Below, one piece after another: positions 11,729-24,285 of a stretch of DNA of 64,000 bases. The stretch is from Osmia lignaria lignaria. Taxonomy: Eukaryota > Arthropoda > Insecta > Hymenoptera > Megachilidae. The notes beneath the pieces are model-generated. The model had not been told where the DNA came from. It made no database searches and worked only from the letters and a program-made list of their open reading frames with translations. The DNA lies in the NCBI RefSeq assembly GCF_051020975.1, contig NW_027478169.1, positions 9,176,001 to 9,240,000 on the forward strand, written 5' to 3'. Within the stretch, counting starts at the first letter, position 1. Each line of letters begins with the position of its first letter. The position numbers and the translations under genes are program-made.

Positions 11729-12050
11729 TCAGATGCGTAGTTCTCGAGATATATCAAGATATTTAAAAGTTCCGAAGCCGCACCAACATAATAGAGATAC
11801 AGAAACACCGTGGCCCCTTTCTTTGAGATAACTCTGCACTATTGCGAGCTGCAAATGCCACTTCCAGCTTAGCTGTGCAGAAGAAGAACAACAAGAAGAA
11901 GAAATATCTCGAAATATGTCCGTCAGGCCCCTTCCCTTGAGATAAATCTGCATATATCTCGGAAGCGAAGCGAGTTATGGCAAAATGTTAAGAGACCTTT
12001 TTTGTAGAGAATTATGTTTCCTACAATTTATGTTCTATGATATTTTTTGA
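11729..12050. repeat. Monomer 37
   Basis: J-A/M-L/T-s monomer with ttatttcatcag at its junction (a BclI-site loss) and gcatatatctcggaagcgaagcgagttatgg-type 3' changes (split markers: ggaagcg and gagttatgg). It shares the gcatatatc ending with six other monomers between 11089 and 14625. Confidence 0.85.
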
Positions 12051-13337
12051 TCAGAAGCGTAGTTTTCGAGATATATCAAGATATTTAAAAGTTCCGAAGC
12101 CGCACCAACATAATAGAGATACAGAAACACCGTGGCCCCTTTCTTTCAGATAACTCTGCACTACTGCGAGCTGGAAATGCCACTTCCAGTTTAGCTGTGC
12201 AGAAGAAGAACAACAAGAAGAAGAAATATCTCGAAATATGTCCGTCAGGCCCCTTCCCTTGAGATAAATCTGCAAGTATCTTGGAAACGAAGCGAGCTAT
12301 GGCAAAATGTTAAGAGACCTTTTTTGTAGAGAATTAAGTTTCCTACTTTTTATGTTCTACGATATTTTTTGATCAGATGCGTAGTTCTCGAGATATATCA
12401 AGATATTTAAAAGTTCCGAAGCCGCACCAACATAATAGAGATACAGAAACACCGTGGCCCCTTTCTTTGAGATAACTCTGCACTATTGCGAGCTGCAAAT
12501 GCCACTTCCAGCTTAGCTGTGCAGAAGAAGAACAACAAGAAGAAGAAATATCTCGAAATATGTCCGTCAGGCCCCTTCCCTTGAGATAAATCTGCAAATA
12601 TCTCGGAAACGAAGCGAGCTATGGCAAAATGTTAAGCGACTTTATTTGTAGAGAATTAAGTTTCCTACTTTTTACGTTCTATGATATTTTTTAATCAGAT
12701 GCGTAGTTCTCGAGATATATAAAGATATTTTAAAGTTCCGAAGCCGCACCAACATAATAGAGATACAGAAACACCGTGGCCCCTTTCTTTGAGATAACTC
12801 TGCACTATTGCGAGCTGCAAATGCCACTTCCAGCTTAGCTGTGCAGAAGAAGACCAACAAGAAGAAGAAATATCTCGAAATATGTCCGTCAGGCCCCTTC
12901 CCTTGAGATAAATCTGCAAATATCTCGGAAACGAAGCGAGCTATGGCAAAATGTTAAGAGACCTTATTTGTAGAGAATTAAGTTTCCTACTTTTTACGTT
13001 CTATGATATTTTTTGATCAGATGCGTAGTTCTCGAGATATATAAAGATATTTTAAAGTTCCGAAGCCGCACCAACATAATAGAGATACAGAAACACCGTG
13101 GCCCCTTTCTTTGAGATAACTCTGCACTATTGCGAGCTGCAAATGCCACTTCCAGCTTAGCTGTGCAGAAGAAGAACAACAAGAAGAAGAAATATCTCGA
13201 AATATGTCCGTCAGGCCCCTTCCCTTGAGATAAATCTGCATATATCTCGGAAGCGAAGCGAGCTATGGCAAAATGTTAGAGACCTTTTTTGTGGAGAATT
13301 AAGTTTCCTACTTTTTATGTTCTATGATATTATTTGA
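12051..13337. repeat. Four-monomer block, copy 1 of an 8-monomer-offset duplication
   Basis: Order: J-B/M-N with tttcagataac and actactgcg (12051), J-A/M-L (12373), then two monomers with gatatataaagatattttaaag (12695, 13017). The first ends in ctgcaagtatcttgg (12269). The same four types in the same order begin at 14626, 2,575 bp away. The last monomer is 321 bp (gttagagacc near 13276). Confidence 0.87.
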
Positions 13338-14625
13338 TCAGATGCGTAGTTCTCGAGATATATCAAGATATTTAAAAGTTCCGAAGCCGCACCAACATAA
13401 TAGAGATACAGAAACACCGTGGCCCCTTTCTTTGAGATAACTCTGCACTATTGCGAGCTGCAAATGCCACTTCCAGCTTAGCTGTGCAGAAGAAGAACAA
13501 CAAGAAGAAGAAATATCTCGAAATATGTCCGTCAGGCCCCTTCCCTTGAGATAAATCTGCATATATCTCGGAAGCGAAGCGAGCTATGGCAAAATGTTAA
13601 GAGACCTTTTTTGTAGAGAATTATGTTTCCTACAATTTATGTTCTATGATATTTTTTGATCAGAAGCGTAGTTTTCGAGATATATCAAGATATTTAAAAG
13701 TTCCGAAGCCGCACCAACATAATAGAGATACAGAAACACCGTGGCCCCTTTCTTTCAGATAACTCTGCACTACTGCGAGCTGGAAATGCCACTTCCAGTT
13801 TAGCTGTGCAGAAGAAGAACAACAAGAAGAAGAAATATCTCGAAATATGTCCGTCAGGCCCCTTCCCTTGAGATAAATCTGCATATATCTCGGAAGCGAA
13901 GCGAGCTATGGCAAAATGTTAAGAGACCTTTTTTGTAGAGAATTATGTTTCCTACAATTAATGTTCTATGATATTTTTTGATCAGAAGCGTAGTTTTCGA
14001 GATATATCAAGATATTTAAAAGTTCCGAAGCCGCACCAACATAATAGAGATACAGAAACACCGTGGCCCCTTTCTTTCAGATAACTCTGCACTATTGCGA
14101 GCTGCAAATGCCACTTCCAGCTTAGCTGTGCAGAAGAAGAACAACAAGAAGAAGAAATATCTCGAAATATGTCCGTCAGGCCCCTTCCCTTGAGATAAAT
14201 CTGCATATATCTCGGAAGCGAAGCGAGCTATGGCAAAATGTTAAGAGACCTTTTTTGTAGAGAATTATGTTTCCTACAATTTATGTTCTATGATATTTTT
14301 TGATCAGAAGCGTAGTTTTCGAGATATATCAAGATATTTAAAAGTTCCGAAGCCGCACCAACATAATAGAGATACAGAAACACCGTGGCCCCTTTCTTTC
14401 AGATAACTCTGCACTACTGCGAGCTGGAAATGCCACTTCCAGTTTAGCTGTGCAGAAGAAGAACAACAAGAAGAAGAAATATCTCGAAATATGTCCGTCA
14501 GGCCCCTTCCCTTGAGATAAATCTGCATATATCTCGGAAGCGAAGCGAGCTATGGCAAAATGTTAAGAGACCTTTTTTGTAGAGAATTATGTTTCCTACA
14601 ATTTATGTTCTATGATATTTTTTGA
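13338..14625. repeat. Monomers 42-45, consecutive gcatatatc monomers
   Basis: One J-A monomer, then three J-B monomers with tttcagataac. All four end in gcatatatctcggaagcg. The J-B units at 13660 and 14304 are nearly identical M-N monomers, with an M-L unit at 13982 between them. Together with 14626 there are four J-B monomers in a row, a local homogenised patch. Confidence 0.86.
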
Positions 14626-15913
14626 TCAGAAGCGTAGTTTTCGAGATATATCAAGATATTTAAAAGTTCCGAAGCCGCACCAACATAATAGAGATACAGA
14701 AACACCGTGGCCCCTTTCTTTCAGATAACTCTGCACTACTGCGAGCTGGAAATGCCACTTCCAGTTTAGCTGTGCAGAAGAAGAACAACAAGAAGAAGAA
14801 ATATCTCGAAATATGTCCGTCAGGCCCCTTCCCTTGAGATAAATCTGCAAGTATCTTGGAAACGAAGCGAGCTATGGCAAAATGTTAAGAGACCTTTTTT
14901 GTAGAGAATTAAGTTTCCTACTTTTTATGTTCTATGATATTTTTTGATCAGATGCGTAGTTCTCGAGATATATCAAGATATTTAAAAGTTCCGAAGCCGC
15001 ACCAACATAATAGAGATACAGAAACACCGTGGCCCCTTTCTTTGAGATAACTCTGCACTATTGCGAGCTGCAAATGCCACTTCCAGCTTAGCTGTGCAGA
15101 AGAAGAACAACAAGAAGAAGAAATATCTCGAAATATGTCCGTCAGGCCCCTTCCCTTGAGATAAATCTGCAAATATCTCGGAAACGAAGCGAGCTATGGC
15201 AAAATGTTAAGCGACTTTATTTGTAGAGAATTAAGTTTCCTACTTTTTACGTTCTATGATATTTTTTAATCAGATGCGTAGTTCTCGAGATATATAAAGA
15301 TATTTTAAAGTTCCGAAGCCGCACCAACATAATAGAGATACAGAAACACCGTGGCCCCTTTCATTGAGATAACTCTGCACTATTGCGAGCTGCAAATGCC
15401 ACTTCCAGCTTAGCTGTGCAGAAGAAGAACAACAAGAAGAAGAAATATCTCGAAATATGTCCGTCAGGCCCCTTCCCTTGAGATAAATCTGCAAATATCT
15501 CGGAAACGAAGCGAGCTATGGCAAAATGTTAAGCGACTTTATTTGTAGAGAATTAAGTTTCCTAATTTTTACGTTCTATGATATTTTTTAATCAGATGCG
15601 TAGTTCTCGAGATATATAAAGATATTTTAAAGTTCCGAAGCCGCACCAACATAATAGAGATACAGAAACACCGTGGCCCCTTTCTTTGAGATAACTCTGC
15701 ACTATTGCGAGCTGCAAATGCCATTTCCAGCTTAGCTGTGCAGAAGAAGAACAACAAGAAGAAGAAATATCTCGAAAAATGTCCGTCAGGCCCCTTCCCT
15801 TGAGATAAATCTGCAAATATCTCGGAAACGAAACGAGCTATGGCAAAATGTTAAGAGACCTCACTTGTAGAGAATTAAGTTTCCTACTTTTTATGTTCTA
15901 TGATATTTTTCGA
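14626..15913. repeat. Four-monomer block, copy 2 of the 8-monomer-offset duplication
   Basis: Matches 12051-13337 unit by unit: J-B/M-N with tttcagataac ending in ctgcaagtatcttgg (14845), J-A/M-L ending in gcgactttatttg, then two gatatataaagatattttaaag monomers. Copy-specific differences, such as tttcattgag near 15361 and ctaatttttacg near 15562, have accumulated since duplication. Confidence 0.86.
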
Positions 15914-16557
15914 TCAGATGCGTAGTTCTCGAGATATATCAAGATATTTAAAAGTTCCGAAGCCGCACCAACATAATAGAGATACAGACACACCGTGGCC
16001 CCTTTCTTTGAGATAACTCTGCACTACTGCGAGCTGCAAATGCCACTTCCAGCTTAGCTGTGCAGAAGAAGAACAACAAGAAGAAGAAATATCTGGAAAT
16101 ATGTCCGTCAGGCCCCTTCCCTTGAGATAAATCTGCAAATATCTCGGAAACGAAGCGAGCTACTGCAAAATGTTAAGAGACCTTTTTTGTAGAAAATTAG
16201 GATTCCTACTTTTTATGTTCTATGATATTTTTTGATCAGATGCGTAGTTCTCGAGATATATCAAGATATTTAAAAGTTCCGAAGCCGCACCAACATAATA
16301 GAGATACAGAAACACCGTGGCCCCTTTCTTTGAGATAACTCTGCACTATTGCGAGCTGCAAATGCCACTTCCAGCTTAGCTGTGCAGAAGAAGAACAACA
16401 AGAAGAAGAAATATCTCGAAATATGTCCGTCAGGCCCCTTCCCTTGAGATAAATCTGCAAATATCTCGGAAACGAAGCGAGCTATGGCAAAATGTTAAGA
16501 GACCTTATTTGTAGAGAATTAAGTTTCCTACTTTTTATGTGCTATGATATTTTTTGA
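15914..16557. repeat. Monomers 50-51
   Basis: Monomer 50 has cagacacacc, atatctggaaatatg and a tail ending agaaaattaggattcc (about 16191), a haplotype seen again at 19456, 19778 and the 52-63 kb region. Monomer 51 ends with atgtgctatgatat (about 16538), repeated 2,254 bp downstream. Confidence 0.86.
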
Positions 16558-17201
16558 TCAGATGCGTAGTTCTCGAGATATATCAAGATATTTAAAAGTT
16601 CCGAAGCCGCACCAACATAATAGAGATACAGAAACACCGTGGCCCCTTTCTTTGAGATAACTCTGCGCTATTGCGAGCTGGAAATGCCACTTCCAGTTTA
16701 GCTGTGCAGAAGAAGAACAACAAGAAGAGGAAATATCTCGAAATATGTCCGTCAGGCCCCTTCCCTTGAGATATATCTGCAAATATCTCGGAAACGAAAC
16801 GAGCTATGGCAAAATGTTAAGAGACCTTTTTTGTAGAGAATTATGTTTCCTACAATTTATGTTCTATGATATTTTTTGATCAGAAGCGTAGTTTTCGAGA
16901 TATATCGAGATATTTAAAAGATCCGAAGCTGCACCAACATAATAGAGATACAGAAACACCGTGGCCCCTTTCTTTGAGATAACTCTGCACTAGTGCGAGC
17001 CGCAAATGCCGCTTCCAGCTTAGCTGTGCAGAAGAAGAACAACAAGAAGAAGAAATATCTCGAAATATGTCCGTCAGGCCCCTTCCCTCGAGATAAATCT
17101 GCAAATATCTCGGAAACGAAGCGAGCTATGGCAAAATGTTAAGAGACCTTTTTTGTAGAGAATTAAGTTTCCTACTTTTTATGTTCTATGATATTTTTTG
17201 A
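16558..17201. repeat. Two-monomer cassette, copy 3
   Basis: J-A/M-N (gcgctattgcg, gaagaggaaatatc) followed by J-B with gatccgaagctgcacc and aaatgccgcttcc. Same order as at 1432 and 7872. Together with its left neighbour it forms a three-monomer block repeated seven monomers later (18490-19455). Confidence 0.88.
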
Positions 17202-18167
17202 TCAGATGCGTAGTTCTCGAGATATATCAAGATATTTAAAAGTTCCGAAGCCGCACCAACATAATAGAGATACAGAAACACCGTGGCCCCTTTCTTTGAG
17301 ATAACTCTGCACTACTGCGAGCTGCAAATGCCACTTCCAGCTTAGCTGTGCAGAAGAAGAACAACAAGAAGAAGAAATATCTCGAAATATGTCCGTCAGG
17401 CCCCTTCCCTTGAGATAAATCTGCATATATCTCGGAAACGAAGCGAGCTATGGCAAAATGTTGAGAGACCTTTTTTGTAGAGAATTAAGTTTTCTACTTT
17501 TTATGTTGTATGATATTTTTTGATCAGATGCGTAGTTCTCGAGATATATCAAGATATTTAAAAGTTCCGAAGCCGCACCAACATAATAGAGATACAGAAA
17601 CACCGTGGCCCCTTTCTTTGAGATAACTCGGCACTACTGCGAGCTGGAAATGCCACTTCCAGTTTAGCTGTGCAGAAGAAGAACAACAAGAAGAAGAAAT
17701 ATCTCGAAATATGTCCGTCAGGCCCCTTCCCTTGAGATAAATCTGCAAGTATCTTGGAAACGAAGCGAGCTATGGCAAAATGTTAAGAGACCTTTTTTGT
17801 AGAGAATTAAGTTTCCTACTTTTTATGTTCTATGATATTTTTTGATCAGATGCGTAGTTCTCGAGATATATCAAGATATTTAAAAGTTCCGAAGCCGCAC
17901 CAACATAATAGAGATACAGAAACACCGTGGCCCCTTTCTTTGAGATAACTCTGCACTATTGCGAGCTGCAAATGCCACCTCCAGCTTAGCTGTGCAGAAG
18001 AAGAACAACAAGAAGACGAAATATCTCGAAATATGTCCGTCAGGCCCCTTCCCTTGAGATAAATCTGCAAATATCTCGGAAACGAAGCGAGATATGGCAA
18101 AATGTTAAGAGACCTTTTTTGTAGAGAATTATGTTTCCCACAATTTACGTTCTATGATATTTTTTGA
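17202..18167. repeat. Three-monomer cassette, copy 1 (gttgagagacc / ctcggcactactg)
   Basis: First monomer: J-A/M-L with actactgcg, gcatatatc, gttgagagacc and aagttttctac. Second (17524): J-A/M-N with aactcggcactactgcg and an ending in ctgcaagtatcttgg. The first-second pair recurs at 20100, 22354 and 24286; the third monomer varies between copies. Confidence 0.87.
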
Positions 18168-18811
18168 TCAGAAGCGTAGTTTTCGAGATATATCGAGATA
18201 TTTAAAAGATCCGAAGCCGCACCAACATAATAGAGATACAGAAACACCGTGGCCCCTTTCTTCGAGATAACTCTGCACTATTGCGAGCTGCAAATGCCAC
18301 TTCCAGCTTAGCTGTGCAGAAGAAGAACAACAAGAAGAAGAAATATCTGGAAATATGTCCGTCAGGCCCCTTCCCTTGAGATAAATCTGCAAATATCTCG
18401 GAAACGAAGCGAGCTACGGCAAAATGTTAAGAGACCTTTTTTGTAGAAAATTAGGATTCCTACTTTTTATGTTCTATGATATTTTTTGATCAGATGCGTA
18501 GTTCTCGAGATATATCAAGATATTTAAAAGTTCCGAAGACGCACCAACATAATAGAGATACAGAAACACCGTGGCCCCTTTCTTTGAGATAACTCTGCAC
18601 TATTGCGAGCTGCAAATGCCACTTCCAGCTTAGCTGTGCAGAAGAAGAACAACAAGAAGAAGAAATATCTCGAAATATGTCCGTCAGGCCCCTTCCCTTG
18701 AGATAAATCTGCAAATATCTCGGAAACGAAGCGAGCTATGGCAAAATGTTAAGAGACCTTATTTGTAGAGAATTAAGTTTCCTACTTTTTATGTGCTATG
18801 ATATTTTTTGA
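18168..18811. repeat. Monomers 57-58
   Basis: Monomer 57 is J-B with atatctggaaatatg, gagctacggc and the agaaaattaggattcc tail. Monomer 58 has ccgaagacgcacc and ends in atgtgctatgatat (about 18792), matching monomer 51 seven units upstream. Confidence 0.85.
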
Positions 18812-19455
18812 TCAGATGCGTAGTTCTCGAGATATATCAAGATATTTAAAAGTTCCGAAGCCGCACCAACATAATAGAGATACAGAAACACCGTGGCCCC
18901 TTTCTTTGAGATAACTCTGCGCTATTGCGAGCTGGAAATGCCACTTCCAGTTTAGCTGTGCAGAAGAAGAACAACAAGAAGAGGAAATATCTCGAAATAT
19001 GTCCGTCAGGCCCCTTCCCTTGAGATATATCTGCAAATATCTCGGAAACGAAACGAGCTATGGCAAAATGTAAAGAGACCTTTTTTGTAGAGAATTATGT
19101 TTCCTACAATTTATGTTCTATGATATTTTTTGATCAGAAGCGTAGTTTTCGAGATATATCGAGATATTGAAAAGATCCGAAGCTGCACCAACATAATAGA
19201 GATACAGAAACACCGTGGCCCCTTTCTTTGAGATAACTCTGCACTAGTGCGAGCCGCAAATGCCGCTTCCAGCTTAGCTGTGCAGAAGAAGAACAACAAG
19301 AAGAAGAAATATCTCGAAATATGTCCGTCAGGCCCCTTCCCTCGAGATAAATCTGCAAATATCTCGGAAACGAAGCGAGCTATGGCAAAATGTTAAGAGA
19401 CCTCTTTTGTAGAGAATTAAGTTTCCTACTTTTTATGTTCTATGATATTTTTCGA
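18812..19455. repeat. Two-monomer cassette, copy 4
   Basis: Fourth copy of the M-N plus gatccgaagctg pair. Private changes are aaaatgtaaagagacc near 19070 and gagatattgaaaag near 19160. It lies 2,254 bp after copy 3. Confidence 0.88.
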
Positions 19456-20099
19456 TCAGATGCGTAGTTCTCGAGATATATCAAGATATTTAAAAGTTCC
19501 GAAGCCGCACCAACATAATAGAGATACAGACACACCGTGGCCCCTTTCTTTGAGATAACTCTGCACTACTGCGAGCTGCAAATGCCACTTCCAGCTTAGC
19601 TGTGCAGAAGAAGAACAACAAGAAGAAGAAATATCTGGAAATATGTCCGTCAGGCCCCTTCCCTTGAGATAAATCTGCAAATATCTCGGAAACGAAGCGA
19701 GCTACGGCAAAATGTTAAGAGACCTTTTTTGTAGAAAATTAGGATTCCTACTTTTTATGTTCTATGATATTATTTGATCAGATGCGTAGTTCTCGAGATA
19801 TATCAAGATATTTAAAAGTTCCGAAGCCGCACCAACATAATAGAGATACAGACACACCATGGCCCCTTTCTTTGAGATAACTCTGCACTACTGCGAGCTG
19901 CAAATGCCACTTCCAGCTTAGCTGTGCAGAAGAAGAACAACAAGAAGAAGAAATATCTGGAAATATGTCCGTCAGGCCCCTTCCCTTGAGATAAATCTGC
20001 AAATATCTCGGAAACGAAGCGAGCTACGGCAAAATGTTAAGAGACCTTTTTTGTAGAAAATTAGGATTCCTACTTTTTATGTTCTATGATATTTTTTGA
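19456..20099. repeat. Tandem pair of cagacacacc monomers
   Basis: Two adjacent J-A/M-L monomers share cagacacacc, actactgcg, atatctggaaatatg, gagctacggc and agaaaattaggattcc, and differ at only a few positions (cagacacaccatgg in the second). They are sisters of monomer 50 at 15914, so this type spread by local duplication. Confidence 0.87.
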
Positions 20100-21065
20100 T
20101 CAGATGCGTAGTTCTCGAGATATATCAAGATATTTAAAAGTTCCGAAGCCGCACCAACATAATAGAGATACAGAAACACCGTGGCCCCTTTCTTTGAGAT
20201 AACTCTGCACTACTGCGAGCTGCAAATGCCACTTCCAGCTTAGCTGTGCAGAAGAAGAACAACAAGAAGAAGAAATATCTCGAAATATGTCCGTCAGGCC
20301 CCTTCCCTTGAGATAAATCTGCATATATCTCGGAAACGAAGCGAGCTATGGCAAAATGTTGAGAGACCTTTTTTGTAGAGAATTAAGTTTTCTACTTTTT
20401 ATGCTCTATGATATTTTTTGATCAGATGCGTAGTTCTCGAGATATATCAAGATATTTAAAAGTTCCGAAGCCGCACCAACATAATAGAGATACAGAAACA
20501 CCGTGGCCCCTTTCTTTGAGATAACTCGGCACTACTGCGAGCTGGAAATGCCACTTCCAGTTTAGCTGTGCAGAAGAAGAACAACAAGAAGAAGAAATAT
20601 CTCGAAATATGTCCGTCAGGCCCCTTCCCTTGAGATAAATCTGCAAGTATCTTGGAAACGAAGCGAGCTATGGCAAAATGTTAAGAGACCTTTTTTGTAG
20701 AGAATTAAGTTTCCTACTTTTTATGTTCTATGATATTTTTTGATCGGATGCGTAGCTCACGAGATATATCAAGATATTTAAAAGTTCCGAAGCCGCACCA
20801 ACATAATAGAGATACAGAAACACCTTGGCCCCTTTCTTTGAGATAACTCTGCACTATTGCGAGCTGCAAATGCCACTTCCAGCTTAGCTGTGCAGAAGAA
20901 GACCAACAAGAAGAAGAAATATCTCGAAATATGTCCGTCAGGCCCCTTCCCTTGAGATAAATCTGCAAATATCTCGGAAACGAAGCGAGCTATGGCAAAA
21001 TGTTAAGAGACCTTATTTGTGGAGAATTAAGTTTCCTACTTTTTATGTTCTATGATATTATTTGA
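20100..21065. repeat. Three-monomer cassette, copy 2
   Basis: Repeats the 17202 cassette 2,898 bp (nine monomers) later: gcatatatc + gttgagagacc + gttttctac, then ctcggcactactgcg, then a third monomer (20744) with gatcggatgcgtagctcacg and caccttggcc. Confidence 0.86.
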
Positions 21066-22353
21066 TCAGATGCGTAGTTCTCGAGATATATCAAGATATT
21101 TAAAAGTTCCGAAGCCGCACCAACATAATAGAGATACAGAAACACCGTGGCCCCTTTCTTTGAGATAACTCTGCACTATTGCGAGCAGCAAATGCCACTT
21201 CCAGCTTAGCTGTGCAGAAGAAGAACAACAAGAAGAAGAAATATCTCGAAATATGTCCGTCAGGCCCCTTCCCTTGAGATAAATCTGCAAATATCTCGGA
21301 AACGAAGCGAGCTATGGCAAAATGTTAAGAGACCTCTTTTGTAGAGAATTAAGTTTCCTACTTTTTATGTTCTATGATATTTTTCGATCAGATGCGTAGT
21401 TCTCGAGATATATCAAGATATTTAAAAGTTCCGAAGCCGCACCAACATAATAGAGATACAGAAACACCGTGGCCCCTTTCTTTGAGATAACTCGGCACTA
21501 CTGCGAGCTGGAAATGCCACTTCCAGTTTAGCTGTGCAGAAGAAGAACAACAAGAAGAAGAAATATCTCGAAATATGTCCGTCAGGCCCCTTCCCTTGAG
21601 ATAAATCTGCAAGTATCTTGGAAACGAAGCGAGCTATGGCAAAATGTTAAGACACCTTTTTTGTAGAGAATTAAGTTTCCTACTTTTTATGTTCTATGAT
21701 ATTTTTTGATCAGATGCGTAGTTCTCGAGATATATCAAGATATTTCAAAGTTCCGAAGCCGCACCAACATAATAGAGATACAGAAACACCGTGGCCCCTT
21801 TCTTTGAGATAACTCTGCACTATTGCGAGCTGCAAATGCCACTTCCAGCTTAGCTGTGCAGAAGAAGACCAACAAGAAGAAGAAATATCTCGAAATATGT
21901 CCGTCAGGCCCCTTCCCTTGAGATAAATCTGCAAATATCTCGGAAACGAAGCGAGCTATGGCAAAATGTTAAGAGACCTTATTTGTGGAGAATTAAGTTT
22001 CCTACTTTTTATGTTCTATGATATTATTTGATCAGATGCGTAGTTCTCGAGATATATCAAGATATTTAAAAGTTCCGAAGCCGCACCAACATAATAGAGA
22101 TACAGAAACACCGTGGCCCCTTTCTTTGAGATAACTCTGCACTATTGCGAGCTGCAAATGCCACTTCCAGCTTAGCTGTGCAGAAGAAGAACAACAAGAA
22201 GAAGAAATATCTGGAAATATGTCCGTCAGGCCCCTTCCCTTGAGATAAATCTGCAAATATCTCGGAAACGAAGCGAGCTACGGCAAAATGTTAAGAGACC
22301 TTTTTTGTAGAAAATTAGGATTCCTACTTTTTATGTTCTATGATATTTTTTGA
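21066..22353. repeat. Monomers 66-69
   Basis: J-A monomers. The one at 21388 carries the ctcggcactactgcg M-N type without its usual left partner, showing the cassette can be split. The one at 21710 has tatttcaaag and gaagaagaccaac. The one at 22032 ends with gagctacggc and agaaaattaggattcc. Confidence 0.85.
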
Positions 22354-23319
22354 TCAGATGCGTAGTTCTCGAGATATATCAAGATATTTAAAAGTTCCGA
22401 AGCCGCACCAACATAATAGAGATACAGAAACACCGTGGCCCCTTTCTTTGAGATAACTCTGCACTACTGCGAGCTGCAAATGCCACTTCCAGCTTAGCTG
22501 TGCAGAAGAAGAACAACAAGAAGAAGAAATATCTCGAAATATGTCCGTCAGGCCCCTTCCCTTGAGATAAATCTGCATATATCTCGGAAACGAAGCGAGC
22601 TATGGCAAAATGTTGAGAGACCTTTTTTGTAGAGAATTAAGTTTTCTACTTTTTATGTTCTATGATATTTTTTGATCAGATGCGTAGTTCTCGAGATATA
22701 TCAAGATATTTAAAAGTTCCGAAGCCGCAACAACATAATAGAGATACAGAAACACCGTGGCCCCTTTCTTTGAGATAACTCGGCACTACTGCGAGCTGGA
22801 AATGCCACTTCCAGTTTAGCTGTGCAGAAGAAGAACAACAAGAAGAAGAAATATCTCGAAATATGTCCGTCAGGCCCCTTCCCTTGAGATAAATCTGCAA
22901 GTATCTTGGAAACGAAGCGAGCTATGGCAAAATGTTAAGAGACCTTTTTTGTAGAGAATTAAGTTTCCTACTTTTTATGTTCTATGATATTTTTTGATCA
23001 GATGCGTAGTTCTCGAGATATATCAAGATATTTCAAAGTTCCGAAGCCGCACCAACATAATAGAGATACAGAAACACCGTGGCCCCTTTCTTCGAGATAA
23101 CTCTGCACTATTGCGAGCTGCAAATGCCACTTCCAGCTTAGCTGTGCAGAAGAAGAACAACAAGAAGAAGAAATATCTCGAAATATGTCCGTCAGGCCCC
23201 TTCCCTTGAGATAAATCTGCAAATATCTCGGAAACGAAGCGAGCTATGGCAAAACGTTAAGCGACTTTATTTGTAGAGAATTAAGTTTCCTACTTTTTAC
23301 GTTCTATGATATTTTTTAA
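22354..23319. repeat. Three-monomer cassette, copy 3
   Basis: Same leading pair as 17202 and 20100 (gttgagagacc and gttttctac, then ctcggcactactgcg), 2,254 bp after copy 2. The third monomer (22998) has tatttcaaag, cttcgagataac and, near 23253, the private aaaacgttaagcg. Confidence 0.86.
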
Positions 23320-24285
23320 TCAGATGCGTAGTTCTCGAGATATATAAAGATATTTTAAAGTTCCGAAGCCGCACCAACATAATAGAGATACAGAAACACC
23401 GTGGCCCCTTTCTTCGAGATAACTCTGCACTATTGCGAGCTGTAAATGCCACGTCCAGCTTAGCTGTGCAGAAGAAGAACAACAAGAAGAAGAAATATCT
23501 CGAAATATGTCCGTCAGGCCCCTTCCCTCGAGATAAATCTGCAAATATCTCGGAAACGAAGCGAGCTATGGCAAAATGTTAAGAGACCTTTTTTGTAGAG
23601 AATTAAGTTTCCTACTTTTTATGTTCTATGATATTTTTTGATCGGATGCGTAGCTCTCGAGATATATCAAGATATTTAAAAGTTCCGAAGCCGCACCAAC
23701 ATAATAGAGATACAGAAACACCGTGGCCCCTTTCTTTGAGATAACTCTGCACTATTGCGAGCTGCAAATGCCACTTCCAGCTTAGCTGTGCAGAAGAAGA
23801 ACAACAAGAAGAAGAAATATCTCGAAATATGTCCGTCAGACCCCTTCCCTTGAGATAAATCTGCAAATATCTCGGAAACGAAGCGAGATATGGCAAAATG
23901 TTAAGAGACCTTTTTTGTAGAGAATTATGTTTCCCACAATTTACGTTCTATGATATTTTTTGATCAGAAGCGTAGTTTTCGAGATATATCGAGATATTTA
24001 AAAGATCCGAAGCCGCACCAACATAATAGAGATACAGAAACACCGTGGCCCCTTTCTTCGAGATAACTCTGCACTATTGCGAGCTGCAAATGCCACTTCC
24101 AGCTTAGCTGTGCAGAAGAAGACCAACAAGAAGAAGAAATATCTCGAAATATGTCCGTCAGGCCCCTTCCCTTGAGATAAATCTGCAAATATCTCGGAAA
24201 CGAAGCGAGCTATGGCAAAATGTTAAGAGACCTTATTTGTGGAGAATTAAGTTTCCTACTTTTTATGTTCTATGATATTATTTGA
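23320..24285. repeat. Monomers 73-75
   Basis: The monomer at 23320 is of the gatatataaagatattttaaag type otherwise seen at 10.4, 12.7-13.3 and 15.3-15.9 kb. The one at 23642 has gatcggatgcgtagctctcg, like 9160 and 11089. The one at 23964 is J-B with gatccgaagccgcacc preceded by ttcccacaatttacg, matching 18168. Confidence 0.85.
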
